64,000 nucleotides of DNA from Bidens hawaiensis (lineage: Eukaryota; Streptophyta; Magnoliopsida; Asterales; Asteraceae). The translations under genes were made by a program, and so were the position numbers. The DNA is taken from positions 4,960,001-5,024,000 of the forward strand of contig JAIQDT010000001.1 of NCBI GenBank assembly GCA_021521415.1, in the 5' to 3' direction. Shown here piece by piece: positions 45,988-56,576 of this stretch; the first letter of the stretch is position 1, and every line of letters begins with the position of its first letter. The notes below the pieces were generated by a model, which was given only the letters and a program-made list of their open reading frames with translations, ran no database searches and was not told the DNA's origin.

Positions 45988-47049
45988 TAATTCAGTTCTA
46001 CTTTTATACGTTTTTGTGATTTAACTTAAGATTAAAAGTCGATATATTGGTAGAAAAAGTAGCTAAATTGATCAAGTGATTGTAAACATATGATAATCAC
46101 AGCTATATAACTTTATTCTGTTATACACAAGCAGGCACCTTAGACGACCTACACTTCTACAATGGCCCATCTCACTCTCAGCAGGACAAATAATGGGCTT
46201 TTAGAACCAACATCATTTAGCTTTGTTCTGATATTGTTTTGCAAAAGAGTCTAGTGCGAATCTAGAAAAAAATCTCATGTGTAACGTTCAATATTTTACT
46301 TTACTGTGTTTCATACAATGTAAACGAAAAAATGAAAAACGATAATAAATAAATTTAAACATATGAGTTGCATATTTCTTCTCTTCATTTTTTGAAAGAT
46401 ATAAATCGAACCATTAGAACATCTTATTTTACTTTATTAAACGTTTCAATTTTGTCAGGACCGATCTATCAGCCACAAAAATCAGTCTCTTAGCCAACAA
46501 CAACGTGTTGACAAGACGGTTACGACATCTGCTCTTTTGAAGATCCAATGAACATTAAAGGGGCAATCAATAATATTCAAATTGTTGCTAGACGAACAGA
46601 AATGAAACAAACTCACAAAGTAACTCAAAATATTTCATTAATATTGTGAAGGATACAATGAAAATCGATTAGAGTTTCTAGGGGGAATGTTTGTATTTTA
46701 GGCAGCTTTTCGTTCAAAGATATTCTTTTACGAGAAAGTATCAGCCGTCAAATCACAATATTCGCTCTATGTTCATTGTCATAAATGTGCCCTAAAGTTT
46801 CCTTAAATAGGCACACCTGACATCTTCTAGAAACTCTAATTATTGATACATTACATATTCAAACGTATTTAAAGATATTACAAGTACAAAGATGTCTCGA
46901 GTAAGCTTGTAAGCTTGTATCCTTGTCGAGCACACCTTGCAACGATAAGTGTGCTTGGAACAGCTATCCGAGTAAGCTTTACTTAGAATATTTTTCTAAA
47001 AAAATATTCTTCAGGCATACTTCAATCTTCATGATAATATCAAACTTTG
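45988..47049. other. Gene-free stretch, possible LTR remnant
   Basis: No domain. The part from about 46640 has LTR-like texture but no defined border. Confidence 0.4.
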
Positions 47050-47470
47050 CTCGATATAATCCTACGAGAAAACTTGTTCTTCATTGGTCCCTTCAACCTT
47101 TTCTCTTTAACTTATTTGAACAATCTAAGTGTGTTGGTGACACTGTAGCTTGCTCGAGGTTGACCCTTGCTCGTTGGAAGTCCTTAAAATAATTTCTTCA
47201 ATGACTTCCTTTAAGTGTTCTTGGACCACTGTTTATTATCTAACCTTGCTAGATCCACCAAAATACTTGGTTTTAGCTTGGTTAAGTCAAGGGTTTGCTC
47301 TAAAGCAAACCTTGCTCGACTAGAAGAACAACCTTGCTTGATATATTGTAGTTTGCTCGAACTAACACTTTGAAAAATTCTAGAAGATAACTTTGTTCGA
47401 AGGCAAAATTCCTTGCTTGAATAAGTTTAGGCTTGCTCGAAGTGCTTGGTTTGCTCGTATTCCATACTTA
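47050..47470 (-). repeat. TTGCTCGA word array
   Basis: About ten TTGCTCGA/CTTGCTTGA words with variable spacing. Organised like the ACTTCGCC and TTCTCGGCC arrays in the Gypsy LTRs, so this may be part of another LTR. Confidence 0.55.
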
Positions 47471-47506
47471 GACATTTTCTGAGGAGGTTGAGAAGATTCC
47501 CATCTT

Positions 47507-47674
47507 TCATTTGTCGAATCTTGATCCAAACAAATTTTGAGCATAAAATAAAACATTGTACAAATACTCATCTCCCATTCGATTGCATAAATCCATCTTG
47601 ATAATCTTCATTTTAGAAAAACATCTTTCAACGGTTGCGGTTGCAACCGTAAAACAAACGCTAGCTTCAATATT
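47507..47674 (-). pseudogene. hAT transposase C-terminal (dimerisation) fragment, minus arm
   Basis: Minus-strand reading NIEASVCFTVATATVERCF, SKMKIIKMDLCNRMGDEYL, then NVLFYAQ. This is the conserved hAT-family C-terminal dimerisation region, where the ATATVER.FS.MK...L.NRMGDE signature is typical. It starts at a 15-bp inverted repeat (47660-47674) shared with the plus arm. No catalytic or BED zinc-finger part is nearby. Confidence 0.8.
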
Positions 47675-47715
47675 CGTTAAACCGGAAAGGACGCCACTTT
47701 TTCTTTGGTATATCA

Positions 47716-47911
47716 AATATTGAAGCTAGCATTGGTTTTACCGATTGCAACGCAACCATTGAAAGGTGTTTTTTAATTCAAAATTGAATCTTATTAAGAT
47801 GGATTTACGCAATCAAATGGGTGATGAGAATTTGAACGATACTTTAAGAAATGTGGTTGAAAGAAAAATGTTTGATAAAGTAAAAAAAGAGGTTGTAATG
47901 ACTCGATTTTA
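47716..47911 (+). pseudogene. hAT transposase C-terminal fragment, plus arm
   Basis: Plus-strand reading begins NIEASIGF, then ATIERCF. After a frameshift it continues KMDLRNQMGDENLNDTLRNV and VERKMFDKVKKEVVMTRF with a stop at 47911. Same domain as the minus arm, in opposite orientation, separated by 41 bp. It is not identical, so the two arms come from an old inverted duplication or two related elements. Confidence 0.75.
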
Positions 47912-48174
47912 AGCTTTAAAAACCGAAAAGGAGAAATCTGCACCCCATGTATTTAAATTTATTTATTTTCGTGTTTATAATTTCATTTCGTGTACATTGT
48001 AAGAAATACGGTTAAAAAAATAAATTTTAAACTTTAAACTAAACAATGGACATAAAACAAATATGGTTAATGAGTCATTGGGTTTGAATTGGTTTGGACT
48101 TTAAACTTTGGTTGAGCTTTAAGTGGTTTGAACCTTTTAATTTGGTTAGGCTTTGAACTTATATTTTTTTTCAA

Positions 48175-48275
48175 GGGGTAGCGAAATACAAAAACCGACA
48201 AAATAAGATTTTTTTTTTCACTACCAAAGAAAGTTGCTACCCCTCACTAAGCCTCTATATCCGCCTCGGCAAAAG
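48175..48275 (+). mobile_element. hAT element 3' terminus
   Basis: GGGGTAGCG ... GCTACCCC inverted words are followed by GCCTCTATATCCGCCTCGGC. Its reverse complement resembles the CAGAGGCGGA-type end I know from plant hAT elements. It lies 3' of the plus-strand transposase fragment, as expected. No 5' terminus found. Confidence 0.5.
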
Positions 48276-48344
48276 ACACTAAGATAGTATCTCAACCCCA
48301 TCATGCATCACATTTGCTAGTAACTCTAAATCTTTATATACGAC

Positions 48345-48620
48345 AGATGTGGCTCTGGAGGCTATCAACGCCCTTCCTTCTCCCTGCCACTGTCTATACG
48401 TAACCCTACTGGGTATTGCTTCTTTTTCGTTGTTAGACAAAAATAGCGTTGGGATTTCAAGGTAAATATTACTTGATACTTATTTTGTCTCATTTATCTT
48501 CGTTTATATTGTTGGGTTATTATACTGAAATGGACTCCGATTCATGATGCGGGGAACAGAAAAACACGCAGGTGAAATGTGGATAAGATGTCGATTATTC
48601 TTAGCCGCTTGGCCACCACA
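48345..48620 (+). pseudogene. Fourth copy of the 5'UTR/intron/ATG module
   Basis: A possible exon (about 48350-48467, open as ALEAINALPSPCHCLYV) ends at TTTCAAG/GTAAAT. The intron-like part carries GGACTCCGATTCATGATGC and ATGTCGATTATTCTTAGCCG as in the copies near 20545 and 45390. The downstream reading frame closes within 13 codons. Confidence 0.35.
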
Positions 48621-49839
48621 AAGCCTTAGGGTTTAGCTTATAAGTGTTGGAAATAATCCCTTTTTCGTTAGTGTTAAAGTTTAGTACAACATTGTAAGAA
48701 AGTTCAGTTAACAAAGTTAGGGAGCAAATTGTAAAGTTTAGTAAATATTGTAACTAGTTAGAAAATAAACAAAGGGTCAAGTTCATTAGGGAAATGGCGC
48801 GACGGTGATAATGTAACTACCGACAGCCATTGTAAATCATCATTACTTCAACAAATTTCTAAGTACGATTCATTCTTGTTCAATTGCTCATATATGCATT
48901 TGATTTTATTGTTTAATAATAATTGATCCAATCAAGAAGAGGCCATCAAGGGATGGTTCCTTCCTTTAACTGGCGTGTATACATCTTTGATTTCCTATTT
49001 GCCATTTTTGTGGCTGCAACTACTCCATTTTTAATGTTGTGTGTTTTCGATGGCTGATATATGTTCTTTCATGGGCTCGAGTTTGGATGTTTCCTCTATC
49101 GTGTTGGAAATTTGATATGAATGAGTGGATCGAAGGAAGAAAAGATAGAAACCAATTGAAGAAAATCAAGATCAAAAAGATAAATTAGAAATTAGATTAA
49201 TATTTATAAATTTATTATTAGGAATCATTTTATTGAATCATGTTTTTAAACGCGGTCTAGAAGTTTATTTGAAGCGGTTATAAATAAACCTACTACAACA
49301 CTTTAAAAATGCTCTATGTAATCTTCATATTTAATGTGGTAATGACTAAATTGTTAATTTAAATACTTATTTTGTATTAGTTAACAAGGAATCATTTTAT
49401 TTGAATTTTTTTTTGCAGCGGTTACAAAATAACATTTATATTAAAATAATATTTACAGATGTTTCATTAAGATCCGCATTATTTAGTATTGTTTTTAAGC
49501 AGATTCGACTAATACCGCTCTAAACGAGTATAAGTATTGTTTTAAGCACACTTATACATTTAGTACTATTGTGTTGCTATTATTATACTTTTTAAAAAAT
49601 TTATTTATATCTAATCATTTATTAAAATAAATTATATTATTAAGATAACAAAAAACACAGACTATAGTAGGGTTAGCGTCAAGCCGTAAAAAAATTAAAA
49701 AAAATTGAAAAAGCACTATAAATAAAAAAGCGACGACTTCTTAAACATGATCCTTAAGATATTTATGAAAATCCTTAAGTTATTTCTAAAATCCTTAACA
49801 AAAGCATTAGTGTTCATCTTATAAGCAACATCCATTGCG
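48621..49839. other. Gene-free stretch
   Basis: A possible Copia LTR remnant at about 48640-48890 (TGTTGGAAATAATCCC to TTGTTCAATTGCTCA) is followed by AT-rich sequence with no recognised gene. Confidence 0.3.
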
Positions 49840-50230
49840 TCACCTATTTTTTCTAGAGATTATGCAAAGCTTTATATTATTTCAATGTATCTTCACAAGA
49901 ATATGATGTCGCCTTGACCACTATGTTAGTGTGTATGAGTGCAAGTCAGCTTCCTTGCCCTCATTCATCATCATTTTCAAATAGGTCAATGAGATTCATG
50001 TTTTGTACATGAACACTCTCAATTCATTCCTGAGCTTACTCTTTACTGGCTTCTTCACATCAATTTCACTTTGGCATTTCCTTATTTGTTTTTTGATACA
50101 TTCAACGGCGTGGGTAGGATTATGAGCCGCTTTTAATAGGATAAGCTGTAGTTTAACTGATTAGGCTTCTAATAGATCATCCTTGTCATGTGGTTTGTAG
50201 CCCCGTGGCAGCGGCAATGCCTCTTAAACA
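49840..50230 (-). pseudogene. Degraded minus-strand coding fragment
   Basis: Minus-strand frame with AVECIKKQIRKCQSEIDVKK, then PVKSKLRNELRVFMYK, a stop, then MMMNEGKEADLHSYTLT. The lysine/glutamate-rich text looks coding, but no family is recognised and stops interrupt it. Confidence 0.3.
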
Positions 50231-50369
50231 CTTAATGGTCCCGGTAAGTAAAATATTTTTCGTTAGAGATTATCTTTTGGGTTGAAAGATGCCGATATTA
50301 ATATTAAATTGGGTTGAACAATCTCTTAAAAGGTGTTATGGTTTTGATAAGTACTAAATGTCCTAAGTT

Positions 50370-50506
50370 CGCTGTTACCGGCAACATCAATCATCACCAT
50401 CAAGCGTCACCGGACACCACCTGCAAAATCTATTAATAAAGATGAAACAAGATATTCTGTTTTATCCTGATATCTCAATATAAATGGAGAAAACAATAAT
50501 AAATAT
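50370..50506. repeat. Repeat clause and Copia LTR fragment
   Basis: 50380-50433 repeats the ATCAATCATCACCATC / CACCTGCAAAATCTA text of 18660-18780. 50434-50506 matches, on the minus strand, the end of the Copia LTR at 2595-2665. The next Copia element inserted directly after it. Confidence 0.6.
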
Positions 50507-50882
50507 TGTAAGGTCCAAGATGGATCTTTCAATTATGATATCAACGAATCTAGATGTTGGTGCGGAAATCCAACACTAGCTGATTCAAGAACACACAACA
50601 CGAACACGTAGAACACAGGGAATTGCTTCAAAACACACGTTATATTAAACGTCGGGTGCTTAAGCACTATGATTACAACCTCGTATATACAACCTTAGAC
50701 GGCCAAAACTACCAACTGCATGAACAACCACAACCTTATACATCATGTTCTATATATAGGGTACTCAACAAGCTAGCCCAAACATAGCCCAAAGCCCACC
50801 GATATCCATAAGTATCTCGGTTTACATACAACTCCCAATAACAAAATAAACTAAGTACAAATCATCAAATCTAGGCCCAACA
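50507..50882 (-). repeat. Copia 3' LTR (376 bp)
   Basis: Minus strand TGTTGGGCCTAGAT to GATCCATCTTGGACCTTACA, homologous throughout to 56195-56576. Contains ATATATAGGG-type sequence near 50752-50761. Confidence 0.85.
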
Positions 50883-50895
50883 ATCTCCCCATTGG
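50883..50895 (-). other. Copia polypurine tract
   Basis: Minus strand CCAATGGGGAGAT immediately before the LTR start. Confidence 0.85.
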
Positions 50896-50960
50896 TTTGT
50901 AGCTTGGTTCTCAGTCATGCTACATGTAATCAATGTCAGCGTCTTTCAAAAAGCGCCTGC

Positions 50961-53412
50961 CTAAAACTTGGTTCTGATAATGGAAGCGGCCATGCTAGTG
51001 TATTCTTTAGAAGCCATTTCAAAGATCGGGTCAGCTATTATCTGGAATGTACTGAGGGTCTTGATGTCTTTCTCTCCAAACTTTAGTAAGCTTGTTGGAT
51101 CAACAAATCTGTACTGTCCTTTGCCCTTCTGTAACTTTATAACAACAGTGTCAGTCGCACTATCAAATATCCAGAACCTCATATTGTCTAACGTACCATC
51201 TTGAATGGCATCAGGCACAGGAATGTGAGTGACTTTCTTTGTTGCAGGCCACATGACGTTCACCATTGTCTTTCCAGTTTCAAGAAAGATTCAGCAGTCT
51301 TCATATTGGGAAATCCATTGTCAACTTGACGACGTAGGAAATTCCATAAGTATTTTGCTCATTTTTCGTGAGTTGGGTTGTGAAATGAAGCATTAATCAG
51401 GTCAGTGAAATCCACCTTGGTCCAGGACCCGAAGTCTTTCATCTTCTTGTAGTATTCTATGCTCCCATACTTTCGTTTAACCCACCACATATCTTTGTCA
51501 GCATCAAAACCCCAAGATACAATTCCGGAACGGTTACCATATTTGTCTGAGAATCCTTTAGGAAAGGTGACAATGAACCTGTCTAGATGATCAGATGATT
51601 CAACGTTCTGATTTGAGTTCTTCATCACAAGCAACTTTTTCTGAATTCTATCGGACTTCTCTTTGGTAATTGGAGGTGCAGAAATATATTGTTTCAACGT
51701 CTCAGATTCCTATATGTTTATAGGTGGGAAAAACTAGCACTGTCACCTTGATTAACTTGAGTTGTTCGTGGAGCCACATCATCACTACTCTTAAATTCAT
51801 CTCCAAACTTTTGAATGAGTTTTTGCTGGAGGTCTAGGTACATAGCAGTCAATCCTCCCATGTTGGACTAGTGTTCTTTGATCTTAGAATCTTTATCGGA
51901 ATTGCTGGCTTCTAATTCTTGAATACAAACATATTTGATGACGGAATCTTGCTCGAGTTCGAAGACTCGACGTTGTAGCGCATGTACATCAACGGAAGCA
52001 TCCTCGAGTACAACTCCCTTACCTTTGTTCTGTAAATACTTCTCTTGCATGGCAAGAATCTGAGCAATCTTCTCAGAAGCACTAGAACTCGACTGACCCT
52101 GATTGATTGGGCCAGATGACCTAGAAGGAGCGTCGACATGTTGAAAATCAGCCTCAAATTCAAACTCACGAGCAATATCGTCAAAAATCTGATCTTGTGT
52201 TTGAGGCTCGGCAGTGGACGGGCTTGGACCAACATGAGTCTCAGGAGCATTCAACTCAGGTTGAAGTTGTGGTTGTTGTTGGCTTGTAGTGGTTGTTGGT
52301 GCATCTTAAGATGCCAACACATTAGATCTCGGATCTTTCTTCCTTAGTTTTCATTGAATGAGATCGTCGCCTGGTTCTTCAACAAAATCTTCTTCAAGAT
52401 TTTCAGCAACTGCTCGAGGAGGCTTCAGAGCAGTTGACTGAAGTAACTCTTTAATCCTTTCAAAATCTTGTAATTTTTCAGTAGTCGGAGCAGTCTTCGA
52501 GTCACGGTGTTCATCTTCCAAATGTGGCACATTCTGTTCCTCATCAGAGCTAATTTCATGTGCAACAGTGGGCCTTGAAACCGGTGCCACGTGCTCCTCA
52601 ACAACTTGAGCAACAACAGGTATGGTTTTTGTTTCAGAAAACTGTCCAAATTTAACCAGAGCATGAAGGCCCTAATAAACGATCTTTGAACCTTTCCTGG
52701 ATTGCTTCATCAACCCAAAGGTGTTAGGTCCCATTGAGTTCATATCCAGTGTGTCAACAGACCTAACGAGATCAGTGTAATATGAGTCAAAAATCATCTG
52801 TAGAAAATGTGGATACATAAGGAACATCTCTTTCTTCTTCCCCTTCAGATTGCTCATCATCTCACTAAAAACAAACTTGGAATAGTTGTAATTCCAATCA
52901 ATGATCAGAGCAACAATAGCTGACATTTGAGTGTGGCTTATCTCATCAGATCCTCCCTTTCTTCCCGAAACACATGAGAAGAACGTGTGTATCAAAAACC
53001 TCCAGTAGGGGAGAGATAACTTCTTGATTGCCGGAGGATATGTTCCATAACCCATTCTTGTAAGAATCTCAGAGACAATAGTAGTCGATTATTACGTTGG
53101 GTAATCAGGTTGATCCCCAAACAAAAGTACCTCCCGTATGATGGCCTCTGTGATGACGACCAACTTCTTTTTCACTTTGGACTCTATCGACACAACTCCA
53201 CCTGGCCCTTGTGGATTGATTGACGTATTGTTCCAAAAATCAGTGATCATCTTCTTGCAAATGACTAGATTTTCTCGTAAGGCGTGAGAAATCCTGCAAG
53301 TGTTGAGACCGACAATCATAGATTTTAACTCCTTTTGAATAAGAGGTGGATCAAATAAGTGTCCAGCTATATTATGTGTGTCCACAAACTTTAACTGAGC
53401 CTGATCAGCCAT
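50961..53412 (-). pseudogene. Long ORF of an unnamed family, broken
   Basis: Starts ATG at 53412 (MADQAQLKFVDTHNIAGHL), placed two bases after a splice acceptor GGTGCAG/TA. One frame runs to about 51868 with only a few stops (a tandem pair near 53088, one near 52672, others near 52350 and 52305). Then frameshifts lead through 51697-51359 (HLDRFIVTFPKGFSDKYG, KDFGSWTKVDFTDLINASF) and 51266-50961 (DAIQDGTLDNMRFWIFDSA, PTSLLKFGEKDIKTLSTF). The middle is acidic and Ser/Gln/Pro-rich (52590-51868), ending with a coiled-coil-like stretch. It resembles, from memory, uncharacterised proteins found in many copies in Asteraceae annotations. Function unknown. It lies directly upstream of the element's polypurine tract. 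Confidence 0.65.
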
Positions 53413-53414
53413 TA

Positions 53415-54066
53415 CTGCACCAAACGAATCAAGTTAGTAAATACGTACTTGACTAGAGTTATACTTATAAGGAATTTGCAAGTTTTAAATCATGAGGGGC
53501 CAATGATGACAAAATCACATTAGGTGGACCATAAGAGAAATATAATAATAATATTATTATGGATTCCCGACCCATCAATGGGTTCTCTGTCCAAAGGGGA
53601 GATCTCGGTCAAACAAAGTGGTTTTCGGTCAAGGATGGTGTTCTCTGTCAAGATTAACCGAGTTCTCGGTCAAAACCAAGTGATTTCGGTCCCCGAAAAT
53701 CAACCGAGAATGTGAGTTCTCGGTTAAAGCCAGGAGATCTCGGTCAATGAAAGTCAACTGAGAACCCTTTTGATTGGCCATGGGTTTTCGGTCTGACAGC
53801 TGGAGACAGTGAGCCCTTTGGATTCCTTCTTGAAATATGTGCCATCTTCTCAAAGAAGGCCGAAATCCCCATTAAACCTGCAAAAACAATTTTGAGTCCT
53901 TGACGGTTAATCCTAACACTCTCCAATAGAAGTCACAAATCAACAATCTAACAACTCATCATCCCTGTTCGTCTATGAGATTCGTCTATCCATCTATATA
54001 TCAGTCCTTGCGAACACAACTCAATATGTCTCACAAAAACACTCAATTTGGACTTGTGTTCCTTAC
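53415..54066 (-). other. Probable 5'UTR intron (about 652 bp)
   Basis: On the minus strand the donor is TTCACAG/GTAAGG at 54067/54066. The acceptor is TTCGTTTGGTGCAG at 53415, followed by TA and the ATG at 53412. Both sites fit plant consensus, and there is no ORF in between. The interior contains the TTCTCGG(T)C array at 53560-53790. Confidence 0.6.
53560..53800 (+). repeat. TTCTCGGTCA word array within the intron
   Basis: About ten GTTCTCGGTCA, GATCTCGGTCA or ACCGAGAA-type words. Nearly the same word as in the Gypsy LTR at 23706-23935. Confidence 0.8.
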
Positions 54067-54204
54067 CTGTGAATCAATCAAATAGAGAACACCGATTAAA
54101 ACTTGTGATTAGCATAGCAAGAGAAGGTTCTCGGCCAGATGATTTGTGAGAGAGAGACAGGTGTGATGCAATCAATTGATTTTGAAAATAATAACAATAA
54201 TTGA

Positions 54205-54230
54205 GTTTTAAGAAACCTTTTATATCTCAA
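54205..54230 (-). promoter_or_regulatory. TATA box upstream of the long ORF
   Basis: Minus strand GAGATATAAAAGGTTTC, about 150 bases upstream of the proposed donor site. Consistent with a promoter of its own for the spliced transcript. Confidence 0.5.
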
Positions 54231-54419
54231 TTCTCATGGGCCGAGAACCCTCATGGCCCAAAATGAGCCAACCAAACTAGGCCCAAAACCTCTTACGTTC
54301 CCAATAGTTTGTGTTTAGAACCCCTAATAGATTGCCATTTTGGCCCAAACCAAGTTTTAATGTATCCAGTACAATATCCAATCAATCCAGTAGGATAAAT
54401 TCTAAGCCCAAAACACAGT

Positions 54420-55367
54420 TTAATTACATTGAAGACAACCCAGTTAGAACACACGTTTTGAGGAGAGTGGTTTCGAGATAAAACAAATAAACATAAATAA
54501 AAATAAAAAAACTAATATTAAAATAAACACGAAATATCAATCCTTTTGAATTTTGCAAATTGGGATCAAATTTCAGTTTTTATGGAAACACCGCCTTTTG
54601 TGAAAAGATCCGAACATGGAATCATATTGTTTAAGGTGTTGTCACAAAGATTCATGTTCAGCGATATTATGACATAAAGAAGCAGGTTGATAGCAGCTTT
54701 AACAAACTTAGCATGATTTTCATTGTGTTAGTGATATGAATTAGGTTCAGTTCGGCATAAAGCTTAGATGGACATCACTCAAGGACATGTGATGCCTCCT
54801 ATCTCTTCTCAAAGCGTATTTGTCTTTCCTCAGATCACCCCAATTTGACTCCAACCCCCTAGTGCTTGATCAAAAACAATTTTTAAGCAGCAACACTCAG
54901 GACCTTAAGCCTATTGATGTATAACATCAAAAATTATATACAAACTTAACAATTTTAGTTTATTTATTTATTTTTATTATTTTTTTGCTACAATAATAAC
55001 AATAACGAATGCCTGTAAGTCCCGAATCTGGATCACTACAGTAAGATAGTACAATATTTTTGGTGATCAAGACACTAACGGGCTTGTGTATGACTGGGTA
55101 ATTACTTTTCTGCCTATCATTCGGAGAGATGTATATGGAGACATGCACATTTCTTCAAAATGACTCTCCACAAGAAGTTTAGCATATTTAGCTTATATCA
55201 CTTCAACTCTTACGCATCATGGAAAGCTACCATACAAATCAATGACTGTTCTAGAGTCTTTTAAGCTTAATAACTTCATCCGTTAGATATACGAAAACAA
55301 TTTTTCTATCATCTTCCAAAGGTTGGTTCAGTTTTCATTTAAAAATATTTGAAGCTTCTAAAAGCTG
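54420..55367 (-). other. Degraded interior of the Copia-type element
   Basis: No RT, integrase or RNase H motif seen. Short frames from the end of gag fade out by about 55250. ORFs here are chance. Confidence 0.5.
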
Positions 55368-55622
55368 TTAATTGAATAGTAATATCATTTCCCTTTGATA
55401 AGTGATTCTTTTAAGCCCACTAACAATACTTCTCCAAACTTTGGCATCTTTCATCTTAACATATTTCTCAAAAAGAAACTTCCATTCACTAAACCCCTCA
55501 TGAGAAAAGAGACGGGGTATACGAGTGGTGGTCCCCATTATGGAGTCCAATTCTTGATGGAGTAAAGAGTTGGTTGAACCATTTCCATTAGTTAGTTGAT
55601 CCATCTTAAGTTTGGCCCACAA
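55368..55622 (-). pseudogene. Copia gag N-terminal fragment
   Basis: Minus-strand reading MDQLTNGNGSTNSLL, then TTRIPRLFSHEGFSEWKFL and FEKYVKMKDAKVWRSIVSGL. This is the N-terminal Copia capsid region (the F..W...FE.Y....D..VW..I pattern of DUF4219/UBN2-type gag). Only the first 80 or so residues are readable. Confidence 0.75.
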
Positions 55623-55724
55623 ATAAATTCAGTCAAAATTTCTGATAATCCAAGAAAGAAGGCCCAAATTAAATTAATCAGGCCCAAACAAAGTACACAA
55701 CTTACTGGGCCAAGAACTAATGTC

Positions 55725-55970
55725 ACTGAGAGTTGACCGAAAATTCAATGTTGACTGAGAACAACAAAACTTCTGCCGAGAACTGGTAGTCTTGGCCGAG
55801 AACTAGTAAACTTGGCCGAGAACTAGTAAACTTGGTTGAGAACTAGTAAACTTGGCCGAGAACGATCAATAATTGCCCGAGATCACTTGATTTGGGCTGA
55901 GAACTCTTAAATTATGGCAGAGAACTATGTTTATTGGCCGAAAACTGAGGAATGCAGTCGAGAACTCCCA
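55725..55970 (-). repeat. GGCCGAGAACTAGTAAACTT word array in the leader
   Basis: About ten copies of CCGAGAAC. Four consecutive ones share a 20-bp period (about 55775-55860). The words are the reverse complement of the GTTCTCGG words at 53560 and 23706. Confidence 0.85.
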
Positions 55971-56182
55971 AGAGCAAGTTAGACCAGGTAGTTTTGGTAG
56001 CAATTGATTCCCTGATTTTATGGGATTCACATTGTTTCCACATAAAATGTAATCTTTGACAAAACCAATAATTGCCCTCCTTCTCCGATCAAAACTCGCC
56101 GGAAAAAACACTTTTACCACCAAACAAACCTGAAATCTTGAATCGTTGATATCACAATAGCGAGCCTGAATAGGTCAAAGTC

Positions 56183-56194
56183 TCTGATACCAAT
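56183..56194 (-). other. Copia primer-binding site
   Basis: Minus strand ATTGGTATCAGAGAC directly after the LTR, matching the TGGTATCAGAG core. Confidence 0.85.
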
Positions 56195-56576
56195 TGTAAG
56201 CCTTGAATCTGGATCAGTACAATTATGATATCAACAAACTAGGTGCTGGTGCGGAATTCCAACACTAGGTGATTCAAGAACACAAAGGAACACAAACACG
56301 TAATACAATAGTTGCTTCAAAACACACGTATTATTATACGTCGGGTGCTTAAGCACGATGATTACAAACACATCTAGTAAAGCACTTAGACGGCAAAACA
56401 AAACAAGTGAATGAACAACCCTAAACCCAATACAATACGTTCTATATATTGGGAGCCAAAACACAAGCCCAACAATGACCAAAAAGCCCACTAAGATCCC
56501 AAGGAATCTTGGTTTACATACGCGGCCCAAACATATACATAGACTAAGTACAAACCAATCTAATCTAGGCCCAACA
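56195..56576 (-). repeat. Copia 5' LTR (382 bp)
   Basis: Minus strand TGTTGGGCCTAGATTAG to TTCAAGGCTTACA. Paired with 50507-50882 and clearly diverged from it, so the element is not young. Confidence 0.85.

Larger units (their letters stand above)
50507..56576 (-). mobile_element. Copia-type element without recognisable pol, carrying a spliced-looking gene
   Basis: Minus-strand order: 5' LTR (56576-56195), primer site, leader with a CCGAGAAC array, gag N-terminus (55622-55368), degraded sequence, TATA box, exon, intron, a long ORF (53412-50961), polypurine tract and 3' LTR (50882-50507). LTRs of 382 and 376 bp begin TGTTGGGCCTAGAT and end TTACA. The 5-bp flanks (AATAT left, CTTAC right) do not match, so the outer borders may have been rearranged. 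No integrase, RT or RNase H motif is visible inside. Confidence 0.75.
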
